Shown here piece by piece: positions 17,591 to 26,299 of a DNA stretch of 64,000 nucleotides; positions within the stretch are counted from its first letter, which is position 1; the number at the start of each line of letters is the position of its first letter. The stretch is from Kocuria tytonis. Its GTDB lineage: Bacteria > Actinomycetota > Actinomycetes > Actinomycetales > Micrococcaceae. The notes beneath the pieces are model-generated. The model was given only the letters and a program-made list of their open reading frames with translations, had not been told where the DNA came from and searched no databases. Made by a program: the position numbers and the translations under genes. Location: NCBI RefSeq assembly GCF_003226895.2, contig NZ_PNJG02000002.1:496001-560000 (forward strand), written 5' to 3'.

Positions 17591-19771
17591 GTGCCCCGAC
17601 ACCCTCTGCCGCAGCGCGTGAGACCCGTGCAGATGCTGCGCGCGCTGCATGCTGAACCAGGGCTCGCGGCGCTGCTCGGGGACTGGGCGCACGGGGACGC
17701 GGTGATCGGCATCCGGCCTGCGCGCGTGCTCGGTGCGGACGAGGACCCGTTCGCCGCTCTGGGCTCCGCAGACGACGATCCTCCCACCGTGGCGCGCGCC
17801 GCCCCGCCCAGCGCGGGCGGGAGCCGGCACGATCTCTGCGCTCTGGACCGCCCCTGCGCCGAGCCACCCGCCGCCGATCCCGCCCGCTTCGGCGGCGGGT
17901 GGCTCGGTTACCTGGGGTACCAGCTCTCGCGTCGTCTGGAGTCGCTCCCGCCCGCACCTCCGCACTCGGGCGGTCTGCCGGAGCACCACCTGGCGCGCTA
18001 CGACCACGTCCTGGTGCACGACAGCGCTGCGGACCGCTGGTTCTGTGAGTCCCTGCCCGGTGCGGACCCTGCCCGGGTGGCCGCGACGATCGCGGCGGTG
18101 GAGCGGGTGCTCGGGGCCGGCCCGGCGTCATCGTCCGGGGCGGCCGCGCCGCGCTCGTACCGGTGCGGGCCCTTCGAGGCCGCCGTGACCGGCGCGGCCC
18201 ACGCCGAGGCCGTGCGGGGCGCGCTGGCGCACATCCGGGACGGGGACATCTTCCAGGCGAACATCTGCCGAGAGCTCACGGCGGCATTCGACGGTGACCC
18301 ACTGGACCTGTTCTGCGCCGGGTACGAGCGGCTGCGGCCGCGTTTCGCCGGGTTCTTGCGCGTGCCGGGCGGCGCGGTGGCCAGCCTGTCCCCGGAGCTG
18401 TACCTGCGCCGGACGGGCACCGCCGTGCTCACGTCCCCGATCAAGGGCACCGCCCCCGCGGACACCGATCCCCGCGAGCTGCACGCCTCCGCCAAGAACC
18501 GCGCGGAGAACGTGATGATCGTGGACCTCATGCGCAACGACCTCTCCCGCGCGTGCGTCCCCGGCTCCGTGCTCAGCCCCGCCGTGCCGCGCGTGGAGCC
18601 GCACACGGGTGTGCACCACCTGGTCGCGGACGTCCACGGCACCCTGCGTCCCGGGTTCGACGACGCCGCCCTGCTGCGGTCCACGTTCCCGCCCGGTTCC
18701 TGCACCGGCGCACCCAAGATCCGTGCCACCGAGATCATCAACGAGCTGGAGACCACCGCGCGGGGCGTCTACACCGGCGGGATCGGGTACGTGAGTCCCG
18801 CGGCGGGGCTGGCCATGAACGTGGCCATCCGCACGTTCGAGTTCTCGGGGTCCACGGTGCGCCTGGGCGTGGGCGGCGGGATCGTGGCGGACTCGGACCC
18901 GGACGGCGAGGCGTTCGAGACCCTCGTGAAGGCCGCCCCGCTGCTGGACGCGGTCGGTGCCCGCTTCGGGGCCGAGCTGGCCCGTGAGTGGCGGGAGCAC
19001 ACGGGAAAGGCCCGTGAGGCGCCCCCAGCACCCGTGATCACCGGACGTCCCGACGTCTCCCGCGGGATCTTCACCACCATGCTCGTCCGTTCGGGCCGCC
19101 CGGAGCAGCTGGAGCGCCACCTGGCGCGGCTCCGGGAGAGCGCGCGGGTGTGCTGGGGGCGGGAGCTCCCGGACGCGCTGGGGGAGCAGATCGTCCGGCG
19201 GGCCGCCGCGCTGGACGGGCCCCGCCGGCTGCGGGTCACCGCCGTTCCGGACGCGGCGCAGCTGCGGATCGAGTGCACGCACGCGCTGTTGAACCCTCCC
19301 GGCGCCGCCCCGCCGGATGACCCGTGGCTGCTTGTGCCCCTCGTGGTGCCCGGCGGGTGGGGAGGCCACAAGTGGGCGGACCGGCGCGCGCTGGACGGTG
19401 CCCCCGGCCCGTGGTCGCCCGTGTGCGACCCCCTGCTGGTGGACCGGGACGGCTCCGTCCTGGAGACCGGCCGCGCCAGCGTCTTCGCAGTGTTCGACGG
19501 CGCCGTGGTCACCCCTCCCGCGGACGGCCGGATCCTGCCGGGCACCATGCGGGAACGGGTGCTGGGTGTGCTGCGGGCGGCCGGGTACGAGGTCCGGGAG
19601 CGTTCGTTCACCCTCGGGCAGTGCTGGGACGCCACCGAGGTGTTCGTGACCAACGCGCTGCGGGGCGCACGCCCGGTGGGGGAGATCCGGGACGTGGGCC
19701 GCTGGGCCACCGGGCCCGTGACGCGCCACGTGCAGCGCTTGCTCGCGGACCCAGTGCGGTCGGCCGGGTGA
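17591..19771 (+). CDS. pabB: aminodeoxychorismate synthase component I fused to class IV aminotransferase/lyase (PabB-PabC)
   Basis: 726 residues holding two folate-pathway domains. Residues 1-460 are the chorismate-binding (PabB) domain with PIKGT, the NRAENVMIVDLMRNDLSR stretch and PPGSCTGAPK, forming aminodeoxychorismate from chorismate and ammonia. Residues about 490-720 are a class IV PLP domain (PabC-like lyase) with HKWADRR carrying the likely PLP lysine and ETGRASVFAV and GTMRERVL typical of the fold. Together they would make 4-aminobenzoate; the glutaminase PabA must be elsewhere. GTG start with GAGG about 5 nt upstream. The fused arrangement is common in actinobacteria. Confidence 0.9.
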   Translation: MPRHPLPQRVRPVQMLRALHAEPGLAALLGDWAHGDAVIGIRPARVLGADEDPFAALGSADDDPPTVARAAPPSAGGSRHDLCALDRPCAEPPAADPARFGGGWLGYLGYQLSRRLESLPPAPPHSGGLPEHHLARYDHVLVHDSAADRWFCESLPGADPARVAATIAAVERVLGAGPASSSGAAAPRSYRCGPFEAAVTGAAHAEAVRGALAHIRDGDIFQANICRELTAAFDGDPLDLFCAGYERLRPRFAGFLRVPGGAVASLSPELYLRRTGTAVLTSPIKGTAPADTDPRELHASAKNRAENVMIVDLMRNDLSRACVPGSVLSPAVPRVEPHTGVHHLVADVHGTLRPGFDDAALLRSTFPPGSCTGAPKIRATEIINELETTARGVYTGGIGYVSPAAGLAMNVAIRTFEFSGSTVRLGVGGGIVADSDPDGEAFETLVKAAPLLDAVGARFGAELAREWREHTGKAREAPPAPVITGRPDVSRGIFTTMLVRSGRPEQLERHLARLRESARVCWGRELPDALGEQIVRRAAALDGPRRLRVTAVPDAAQLRIECTHALLNPPGAAPPDDPWLLVPLVVPGGWGGHKWADRRALDGAPGPWSPVCDPLLVDRDGSVLETGRASVFAVFDGAVVTPPADGRILPGTMRERVLGVLRAAGYEVRERSFTLGQCWDATEVFVTNALRGARPVGEIRDVGRWATGPVTRHVQRLLADPVRSAG

Positions 19772-19898
19772 CACCCGGGCGGCATCACCCGGCCTCGTTG
19801 ACACGCGGCGGTGAGTTGGGGATGCTCGGGGGCACGGCGCCGTCGCCCGGGCAGTGCTGCCGGGACGGTGCACCACAGGAACACGAAGGAGCGCAGCC

Positions 19899-20060
19899 AT
19901 GGGCAGTGATCAGCAGAACGAGGACGTCGAGTCGGTCAGCCAAGTGGACTCGGACGAGCAGCGCCAGAAGGCCGCAGAGCAGGCGGACTCCAAGGAGCAG
20001 CAGGAGTTCTTCGAGGAGCAGGCCGGCACGGAGGAGCAGTCCCAGGGCTACGGCCACTGA
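19899..20060 (+). CDS. small Glu/Gln-rich hydrophilic protein
   Basis: 53 residues, about half Glu, Gln, Asp or Ser, with no hydrophobic stretch and no cysteine; probably disordered and soluble. The ATG is well supported by GAAGGAG 7 nt upstream. A perfect 13-bp hairpin follows. I do not recognise the family. Composition resembles small stress-associated hydrophilic proteins, but that is only an analogy. Confidence 0.6.
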   Translation: MGSDQQNEDVESVSQVDSDEQRQKAAEQADSKEQQEFFEEQAGTEEQSQGYGH

Positions 20061-20100
20061 GCGTTCCGCAGGGGTGTCCCACGGCCACCCGCACAGCAGA

Positions 20101-20130
20101 ACCGCCCCGCATCACACGATGCGGGGCGGT
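20101..20130. terminator. bidirectional terminator between convergent small genes
   Basis: Perfect 13-bp stem (20101-20113 with 20118-20130) with an ACAC loop, followed by TTCTGTCAT. It lies 40 bp after the Glu/Gln-rich gene and 25 bp before the end of the minus-strand small gene, so it can serve both. Confidence 0.75.
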
Positions 20131-20155
20131 TCTGTCATCCGTGGGAACGGAGAGG

Positions 20156-20392
20156 TTACTTCTTCTTGTTCTCGAGGGACTGCTCGTACTGCGACAGAGC
20201 GAGGCCCACGGTCATGAACGTGGGAGACCAGTGACCGACGAAAATGCCCCAACGGTCCGACTGCGCCTTGGAGTGGTCCCCGCGCAGACGCGAGAGGCCC
20301 CAGGAGGCGAAGGTCAGTGCAATGGATCCCATGCCGGCGGCGTAGGCGTACTCGGAACGGATTCCGGCGTCGTGCAGGGTCTTCATGATCAT
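20156..20392 (-). CDS. conserved small actinobacterial protein, two hydrophobic segments
   Basis: 78 residues with hydrophobic segments at about 15-32 (AYAAGMGSIALTFASWGL) and 45-63 (WGIFVGHWSPTFMTVGLAL) and a basic end NKKK. The RWGIFVGxWxPTF pattern recurs in small actinobacterial proteins of unknown function. GGAGA lies 7 nt before the ATG at 20392. Probably membrane-associated. Ends next to the shared hairpin at 20101-20130. Confidence 0.7.
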   Translation of the reverse strand: MIMKTLHDAGIRSEYAYAAGMGSIALTFASWGLSRLRGDHSKAQSDRWGIFVGHWSPTFMTVGLALSQYEQSLENKKK

Positions 20393-20554
20393 GATGCAAT
20401 CTCCATTCAGGCCACGGTGGGCCGATTAGTGACAGCGGGGGCTTCTGGGTGGTTCCACTTTAGTCCCGATCGGGGCTGATGGTAAGTGGGGTGACGAAAT
20501 TCCGCTCCCGGCGTGGACGTGCTCCGGCCCGGGTGGCCGTGGCACGCTGGAGAC

Positions 20555-21529
20555 ATGACTGACACGGGGTCCAAGGACGTTCTGCTGGCCGGCTGCGGAG
20601 ACGTGGGCACGGCCCTCGGGCTGCGGGTGGCGGGACGCGGGTGGCGGGCCACGGGCGTCCGCCGTCACGCCGCGCAGCTGCCCGCCCCGATCCACGGGGT
20701 CTCGATGGACCTCGTCGATCCGGGATCCGTGACACTGCCACCCGCCGAAGCCGTGGTGGTCACCCTCACCGCGGACGGCCACGACGCCGCCGCCTACGAA
20801 CGCACCTACCTGGGTGGCCTCCGGGGGCTGCGCCGGGCCCTCGGCACGCAGAACCCGCGGGTGGTCCTGGTGTCCTCCACGGGCGTCCTGGGCGGGGGCG
20901 ACGGCGAACGCGTCACCGAGGAGACCCCGGCGGATCCGCAGCGCCCCACGGGCCACGTGCTGCTGGCCGCGGAGGAGCTGGCCGCCGAGCTGTTCCCGGA
21001 GCTCGTGGTCGTGCGGCCCGCGGGGATCTACGGGCCGGGGCGGACCTCCATGATCGAGCGGGTCCGGCGCGGTTCCCCCATGGCGCACCGCCGCATGACC
21101 AACCGGATCCACCGGGACGACCTCGTCACCGTCCTCACCGCCGTTCTGGACTCACCCGAGCCGCCGCGGCTGCTGCACGCGGTGGACCACGACGCCGCCC
21201 GGCTGGGGGATGTGGCCGCCCACCTCGCGGACCGGCTGGGTGTGCCCGTGCCCCCGGACGACTCCGGGCCGGGAGAGGGGCCGCTGGGGAAGATCGTGGA
21301 CGGCGCGCTGGTGCACTCCTTCGTGCCGGCCGACGAGTGGCTCTACCCCACGTTCCGGGAGGGGTACGACGCGCTGCTGGCCGGTGAGTTTGATGATCCC
21401 GGTGACTCCGGTGACTCCGGCGAATCCGGTAGCGGCAGTGGGCCCGGTGGCTCCGGTGCGTTCGACGACTCGAGCGGTTCCGGCGGGTCCGGGTCGTCGG
21501 GATCCTCCGACGGGGCGGTGCGCCCGTGA
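20555..21529 (+). CDS. NAD-dependent epimerase/dehydratase-like protein with Gly/Ser/Asp repeat tail
   Basis: 324 residues. The N-terminal Rossmann domain has a GCGDVGTALG nucleotide-binding loop, SSTGVLGG in the active-site strand, and RPAGIYGPGR, matching the YeeZ-like branch of extended short-chain dehydrogenases. A usual Tyr-x-x-x-Lys pair is not obvious, so catalysis is uncertain. The last 45 residues are Gly/Ser/Asp-rich, encoded by imperfect tandem GGTGACTCC units, and are probably disordered. ATG 20555 follows TGGAGAC. The stop overlaps the next gene start (GTGA). Confidence 0.78.
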   Translation: MTDTGSKDVLLAGCGDVGTALGLRVAGRGWRATGVRRHAAQLPAPIHGVSMDLVDPGSVTLPPAEAVVVTLTADGHDAAAYERTYLGGLRGLRRALGTQNPRVVLVSSTGVLGGGDGERVTEETPADPQRPTGHVLLAAEELAAELFPELVVVRPAGIYGPGRTSMIERVRRGSPMAHRRMTNRIHRDDLVTVLTAVLDSPEPPRLLHAVDHDAARLGDVAAHLADRLGVPVPPDDSGPGEGPLGKIVDGALVHSFVPADEWLYPTFREGYDALLAGEFDDPGDSGDSGESGSGSGPGGSGAFDDSSGSGGSGSSGSSDGAVRP

Positions 21530-22011
21530 GCGAGGACACCCACTGGTTCCTCCCCATCAACCCGGCGGCCCACATGGAGCACATGCCCGCCGACTGGCGG
21601 ACCCGAGCAGACGCGACCGCAGTGTGGGAGGCCATCGGGCGCTCGCAGCTCATTGACCGTTGGTGCCTGCGCACCGGTTATCGGACCATGAAGGCCGGGG
21701 ACGTGATCTGGGCGTACCTGTCCAAGAGACAGGAGCTCTGCGCAGTGGGAACGGTGCGGCGGACGGCGCTCGAGGTGGACGGTGTGGAAGTCGACCCCGC
21801 CGAGTCCCGGGACGGTGACGGCGGCGGCTGGTATGTCCATGTGGACTGGGACGAGCGCCGCACGGCAGAGCTGTGCCGCCATCCCATCCCGAGGTCGGTG
21901 TTCGGCCAGGTGCCGATGTCGGTGGGGCGGGTGGGGCAGAGTGCAAAGGTGCCGTTGAAGTGTTTGGAACGGGCGGCTCTTCCACGAGTAGCAGCAGGGG
22001 GAGCTACATGA
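21526..22011 (+). CDS. EVE/PUA-like domain protein
   Basis: 161 residues. It opens with WFLPINPAAHM and continues with KAGDVIWAYLSKRQELCAVGTV, the beta-barrel pattern of EVE/ASCH-type PUA-like domains, which bind modified bases in nucleic acids. GTG 21526 overlaps the epimerase stop, so translation is coupled. The tail after about residue 140 is not conserved-looking. The fold assignment is from pattern only; no nuclease or helicase partner is adjacent. Confidence 0.5.
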   Translation: MSEDTHWFLPINPAAHMEHMPADWRTRADATAVWEAIGRSQLIDRWCLRTGYRTMKAGDVIWAYLSKRQELCAVGTVRRTALEVDGVEVDPAESRDGDGGGWYVHVDWDERRTAELCRHPIPRSVFGQVPMSVGRVGQSAKVPLKCLERAALPRVAAGGAT

Positions 22012-22624
22012 GGGCAGCCGAGGTGACGCTGAAGTTGCCTCCCCTGTGGGGCCAGCCGTTGGCGTAGTCAATAGTCGCATTGAGGAAGATCCGGGTGGGG
22101 GGAAACCCGGAGACATCGACCTCTCGAAAAAGTGATACCCGGTTCACGGAGTCACCGCTTGTGCCGGAGGAGCCACCCACGTTGTATGCGGACACGAAAC
22201 TTGTGCCGCACGCTTCGGTGCCATTGAGCCCGGACTGACAGGATGTGTCGACCGTCCCCACGGTGCCGTTGGCGGGGATTCTCTGGCCATTGCTCAGGTT
22301 GTACGACTTCCCATTGGTCATGGACACGCGCGACAGCTCCACGGGATTCGAGGAGTAGATGTTCCCAGAGGTGACCCCACATGCCTTAGCTTCGGCGCTT
22401 ATCTTAAATCCGAACACCAGCTTCAACTGCTTGCTGGCGAGACCGCCCAGCGTCTCGTTCTCCACGTTCAGGTAAGTGACGGTGAAGGCCGACGGGGGTA
22501 GTGGCTGATTGGGCCTGTACGCCGCACAAGGGGATGCGGCCATGGCAGGAGCCGCAGCGGTGGCGAGGATGACGGGTGTAGCCCACATGGTCCCCTTGGC
22601 GAGCTCGCGACGCGTGACGGTCAT
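22004..22624 (-). CDS. secreted protein with Tat-like signal, unknown function
   Basis: 206 residues from the ATG at 22624, with GAAAGG before it; codons upstream to 22714 look random. The N-terminus TRRELAKGTMWATPVILATAAAPAMA reads as a twin-arginine type signal, similar to actinobacterial surface proteins that begin RR-x-x-x-KG-x-x-W-x-x-P. Cleavage is likely after PAMA. The mature part of about 175 residues is Ser/Asn/Gly-rich with four cysteines (C-A near its start, ACGV, TSCQ, EACGTS), which could form two disulfides, and looks beta-rich. Overlaps the EVE-like gene by 8 bp tail to tail. Function not recognised. Confidence 0.7.
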   Translation of the reverse strand: MTVTRRELAKGTMWATPVILATAAAPAMAASPCAAYRPNQPLPPSAFTVTYLNVENETLGGLASKQLKLVFGFKISAEAKACGVTSGNIYSSNPVELSRVSMTNGKSYNLSNGQRIPANGTVGTVDTSCQSGLNGTEACGTSFVSAYNVGGSSGTSGDSVNRVSLFREVDVSGFPPTRIFLNATIDYANGWPHRGGNFSVTSAALM

Positions 22625-22933
22625 GGTGACCTTTCCAGTGGGGGCACTACCCATCGTAGTGGCCCACAGCATGAGAAGACATCTAGTTGCGCAGGTTGCT
22701 GATGATGTCCGCACGTCCGCCCGCAGGCGGGGCGCAGTGCCGTCACCACCCGCACTGAGCGGGCTCGCTGGGACTGCAACCGCGACCCCGCAACCTCTGT
22801 TGCGCTCTGTGACACCTCCCTGGACCTCCCCGAGCGCGGGGAGTTAACTGGCACGCACTCCCCGGATTGTTACCCCTTCAATATTTGACGCTTACCGCGC
22901 TCGGGGGAGGGCGCAAGAAACAGGTAGACACTC
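22625..22933. other. 309-bp intergenic region with long-range inverted repeat
   Basis: Divergent promoter region between the secreted protein and the thiosulfate transporter. It contains a short hairpin CTCCCCG/CGGGGAG (about 22827-22844) and a 12-bp inverted repeat, CCCCGAGCGCGG at 22828-22839 with CCGCGCTCGGGG at 22895-22906. The two structures are mutually exclusive, which would suit an attenuator or operator for the transporter gene. No coding sequence seen. Confidence 0.45.
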
Positions 22934-24391
22934 ATGATCCTCACCGGACTCGTCGTCGGTGCCCTGCTGGGCATCGTGATGCAGCGCGGACGCTTCTGCG
23001 TGACGGGCATGCTGCGGGACATCTTCCTGCAGCGCTCGTGGCGCACGTTCACCGCTCTGCTCGTGGTCATCACCGTCCATGCCGTCGGGCTGGCCGCACT
23101 GACCACCGTGGGGGTGATCTCCCCCGAATACCCCTCCTTCATGCCCCTGGCGGTGATCGTGGGCGGTTTCATGTTCGGCGTGGGCATCATCCTGGCCGGT
23201 GGCTGCGCGTCCGGCACCTGGTACCGCTCCGGCGAGGGCCTGGTGGGCTCGTGGATCGCCCTGGCGATGTACGCCCTGTCCGCGTCCGCCATGAAGACGG
23301 GTGTGCTCAAGGGCTTCAGCTCCGGCATGAAGGAGTGGGACACCGGCCTGACCACCATCCCCGGTGCGCTGGGAGTCTCACCGTGGCTGTTCGTGATCGC
23401 GCTGGCAGCGGTTACCGGCGTGATGGTGCGCCACTTCCTCAACCGCGAGAAGTCCGCTGTGAAGCCCGCCCGCTTGACCAACCGTCCCGTGTGGAAGCGC
23501 CCCCTGCACGTCTACACCGCCGGCGCGCTGGTGGGCCTGATCGGCGTCGTTGCGTGGCCCCTGTCCGCGGCGACCGGGCGCAACGACGGCCTGGGCATCA
23601 CCACCCCCACCGCCAACCTGCTCAACTTCCTGGTCACCGGCGCGGACAAGAAGCTGGACTGGGGTGTGATGCTCGTGCTCGGCATCCTGGTGGGCTCGTT
23701 CATCGCCGCGAAGTCCACGGGCGAGTTCCGCGTGCGCGTCCCGGACGCCACCACCACCGTGCGCTCCATCGCGGGCGGGCTGCTCATGGGCGTGGGCGCC
23801 GCGCTGGCCGGCGGCTGCACCGTGGGCAACGGCATGGTCCAGACCAGCCTGTTCACGTTCCAGGGCTGGATCGCCCTGCTGTTCATCGCGCTGGGCGTGG
23901 CCGCGGCCACGAAGATCTGGCTCAAGCCCACCGTCACCCAGCCCGAGCGCGGCTCGGCGGGGGACACCTACTCCACCGCGGAGAGCCTCGACCACACCGT
24001 GGACACCGCCGCCCCGGACGACACCTCGATCGACGCCGCTCCCACCGCGGGCGCGCCCCGCACCTCCGGGGCGAACGTGTTCTCGGGCTTCGCCGCGGCA
24101 CCCACCGCGCTCATGGTGAAGAACCCGGCGTCCGCGCCGTCGAAGAAGCTCACGGACCTGGGGGACGGCTACTACGCCCTGGACTCCCTCGGCGCGGTGT
24201 GCCCGTTCCCCCTGATCGAGGCCAAGGACGTGATGCAGACCCTGCACTCCGGCGACCACCTGGTCATCGACTTCGACTGCACCCAGGCCACCGAGGCCAT
24301 CCCCCAGTGGGCGGCCGCGGACGGCCACGAGGTCACCGACTTCGTGGAGAAGGGCGACGCCAGCTGGCAGATCACCCTCAGGAAGGGCTGA
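22934..24391 (+). CDS. YeeE/YedE (TsuA-type) thiosulfate transporter fused to a TusA-like domain
   Basis: 485 residues. Residues 1-340 hold about nine to ten membrane helices in two Sulf_transp halves, each with the conserved cysteine motif (GGCASGTWYRSGEG and GGCTVGNGMVQTS). In E. coli-type TsuA such cysteines pass thiosulfate across the membrane. After a linker rich in Thr/Ala/Asp, residues about 405-485 form a TusA-like sulfur-carrier domain with the CPFP motif (GAVCPFPLIEA). The separate partner is TsuB (YeeD) in other bacteria; here both are in one chain, presumably handing imported thiosulfate directly to the carrier cysteine. AGGTAG precedes the ATG. Confidence 0.92.
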   Translation: MILTGLVVGALLGIVMQRGRFCVTGMLRDIFLQRSWRTFTALLVVITVHAVGLAALTTVGVISPEYPSFMPLAVIVGGFMFGVGIILAGGCASGTWYRSGEGLVGSWIALAMYALSASAMKTGVLKGFSSGMKEWDTGLTTIPGALGVSPWLFVIALAAVTGVMVRHFLNREKSAVKPARLTNRPVWKRPLHVYTAGALVGLIGVVAWPLSAATGRNDGLGITTPTANLLNFLVTGADKKLDWGVMLVLGILVGSFIAAKSTGEFRVRVPDATTTVRSIAGGLLMGVGAALAGGCTVGNGMVQTSLFTFQGWIALLFIALGVAAATKIWLKPTVTQPERGSAGDTYSTAESLDHTVDTAAPDDTSIDAAPTAGAPRTSGANVFSGFAAAPTALMVKNPASAPSKKLTDLGDGYYALDSLGAVCPFPLIEAKDVMQTLHSGDHLVIDFDCTQATEAIPQWAAADGHEVTDFVEKGDASWQITLRKG

Positions 24392-24584
24392 CCCGCCCCG
24401 CTCTTCCGCTCACGACGCCGCCGCGCCACCTCTGCGCCCCACCGCCCCGCCTGCCGGGGCGGAGGGCATCCAGCCCCACCCCTACGGGTCTGCTGCCACC
24501 GCCCCGCTGACCGGTGGCCGGGGGCCCGCTCACCGGGGGCGGGGCAGGGAGGGCGCGGCGGCGTCGTCGTACGCGCGGTGCGGC

Positions 24585-26150
24585 TCAGGCCCGGGCGTCC
24601 TTCCGTGCGCGGTGGCGCATGTCCCGCAGGGCCACGGCCAGGGCGACGAGCACCACGAGCACCACCACGCCCAGGCCTGTCGCGATGCCCACGGACCAGC
24701 CCTGGGCGGCAACCACGCCGTAGGCCACTGCGGTGATCATGGCGATGCCCACGGCGGTGCCCACGCGCTGACCGGTCTGCATCACACCACCGGCGCTGCC
24801 CGCGTACTCCAGCGGCACCTCCGCGAGCGTGAGCGTCTGGTTGGGGCTGACCACCGCGCCCTGACCGAAGCCCACGAAACCGAGGGTGAGCACGAGCCAC
24901 CACTCGCTGATGCCCCAGCTGTCGTGGAACAGGATCACGGTCGCGCTCAGCAGCAGGCCCACGATCACGCTGACCATGCCGAACACCACGATCCTGCGCC
25001 CCATCCGGCTCACCCGGCTCCCGGCCAGGTTGGAGGCCACGGCACTCGCGAACGCGTTGAGCAGACCCACGCAGCCGGCGGCCAGCGCGGTGTGACCGAG
25101 CCCCTGCTGCATGTAGAGGGTGATGAGCACCCATACGCTCGTGATCCCCAGGAAGTACAGCGAGATCAGCAGGGACCCGTTGAGGAAGCTGCTGACCCTG
25201 AAGATGTCCAGGTCCACCATGGGCTGGTGCCCGGAGGCCTTGAAGCGCTTCTCCCACGCGATCCACAGCGCCAGGAACACCGCGGCCACCAGCAGCAGCG
25301 CCCACACCCACGGGCTCGTGCCGGGAGAGCCCGTCTCGATGAACGGCAGCAGGGTGGCCAGCAGGGCGATGCCCAGCAGGACCGCGCCCGTGGGATCCAT
25401 CTCCCGCAGGGCATGTCCGATGCTGGTGCCCTCCGGTTTGCGCAGCAGCGGGCGGGGGAACCACAGGAAGGCCAGTACGAGCGCCACGATGCCCACGGGG
25501 ACGTTCACCGCGAAGAGCCACCGCCAGCCCTCGGAGGCGCCACCCGTCTGGATCAGCAGACCGCCCAGGACGGGGCCGATGGCCACCGAGACGCCCACGG
25601 CGCTGCCCAGCATGCCGAAGGCCTTCCCGCGTTCGGCGCCCTTGAAGTACTGCTGGATCATGGCCACGCCCTGCGGGTTGAGCAGACCGGAGCCCACACC
25701 CTGCACGAAGCGGGCCACGATGAGCATGGTGGGGTCCGGGGCGAGGCCCGCGGCGATCGAGGCCAGCGTGAAGACGACCACTCCGAGCATCCACAGGAAC
25801 CCCCGCCCGAACACGTCACCGGCGCGACCGCCCGCCACGAGCACCACACCGAACGTGAGTGCGTATCCGGAGAGGATCCACTGCAGCTGGGACTCGGAGG
25901 CCCCTAGGCCCTCCTGGATGGAGGGCAGCCCCACGTTGATGATGCTCACGGCCACGAGCGACATGAAGATCGCCACGAGCAGCACCGCGAGGATCCGCCA
26001 CCGGCGCGGATCCTCGCCGTGGGCGTACCCGCGGTGGGTCTCCGGATCCGGCCGCGGGGTGAGGATGGGCAGCTCGCCCGTGCCCGTGGCGGAGGAGCGC
26101 TCGTGCCAGTTCTCGCCGGAGTCCGGAGCGCGGTGGGAGTCTGAGGTCAT
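24585..26150 (-). CDS. MFS transporter, DHA2 (14-helix EmrB/QacA) family
   Basis: 521 residues with fourteen hydrophobic segments after a cytoplasmic N-tail of about 55 residues. The DHA2 motif sequence is seen in the second helix region (WILSGYALTFGVVLVAGGRAGDVFGR) and motif C-like GPVLGGLL in helix 5. Such proton antiporters export drugs, dyes or metabolites. ATG 26150 is preferred over the GTG at 26189 because the extra 13 residues look random, though neither has a strong SD. Divergent from the phosphate transporter with 150 bp between them. Substrate unknown. Confidence 0.88.
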   Translation of the reverse strand: MTSDSHRAPDSGENWHERSSATGTGELPILTPRPDPETHRGYAHGEDPRRWRILAVLLVAIFMSLVAVSIINVGLPSIQEGLGASESQLQWILSGYALTFGVVLVAGGRAGDVFGRGFLWMLGVVVFTLASIAAGLAPDPTMLIVARFVQGVGSGLLNPQGVAMIQQYFKGAERGKAFGMLGSAVGVSVAIGPVLGGLLIQTGGASEGWRWLFAVNVPVGIVALVLAFLWFPRPLLRKPEGTSIGHALREMDPTGAVLLGIALLATLLPFIETGSPGTSPWVWALLLVAAVFLALWIAWEKRFKASGHQPMVDLDIFRVSSFLNGSLLISLYFLGITSVWVLITLYMQQGLGHTALAAGCVGLLNAFASAVASNLAGSRVSRMGRRIVVFGMVSVIVGLLLSATVILFHDSWGISEWWLVLTLGFVGFGQGAVVSPNQTLTLAEVPLEYAGSAGGVMQTGQRVGTAVGIAMITAVAYGVVAAQGWSVGIATGLGVVVLVVLVALAVALRDMRHRARKDARA

Positions 26151-26299
26151 GCAGGAAGTATGCGCGCGTTCTCCGACGCGGCGTTGCACGGCCGGTCGGG
26201 TGTGTGCGTTCGCATGCGGTGGTTGTCGGGTGCATGCTCCCCTGGGCCGTCCTGGGGGCGGGTTTGGTCTGCGGCGCCCGGTGCGGCCATCCTGGTCAG

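Noticed and set aside
20555-22011. Epimerase plus EVE-like protein as a defence pair
   Set aside because: They overlap and have host-like GC and codon use, and neither carries a nuclease or helicase domain; ordinary operon is more likely.
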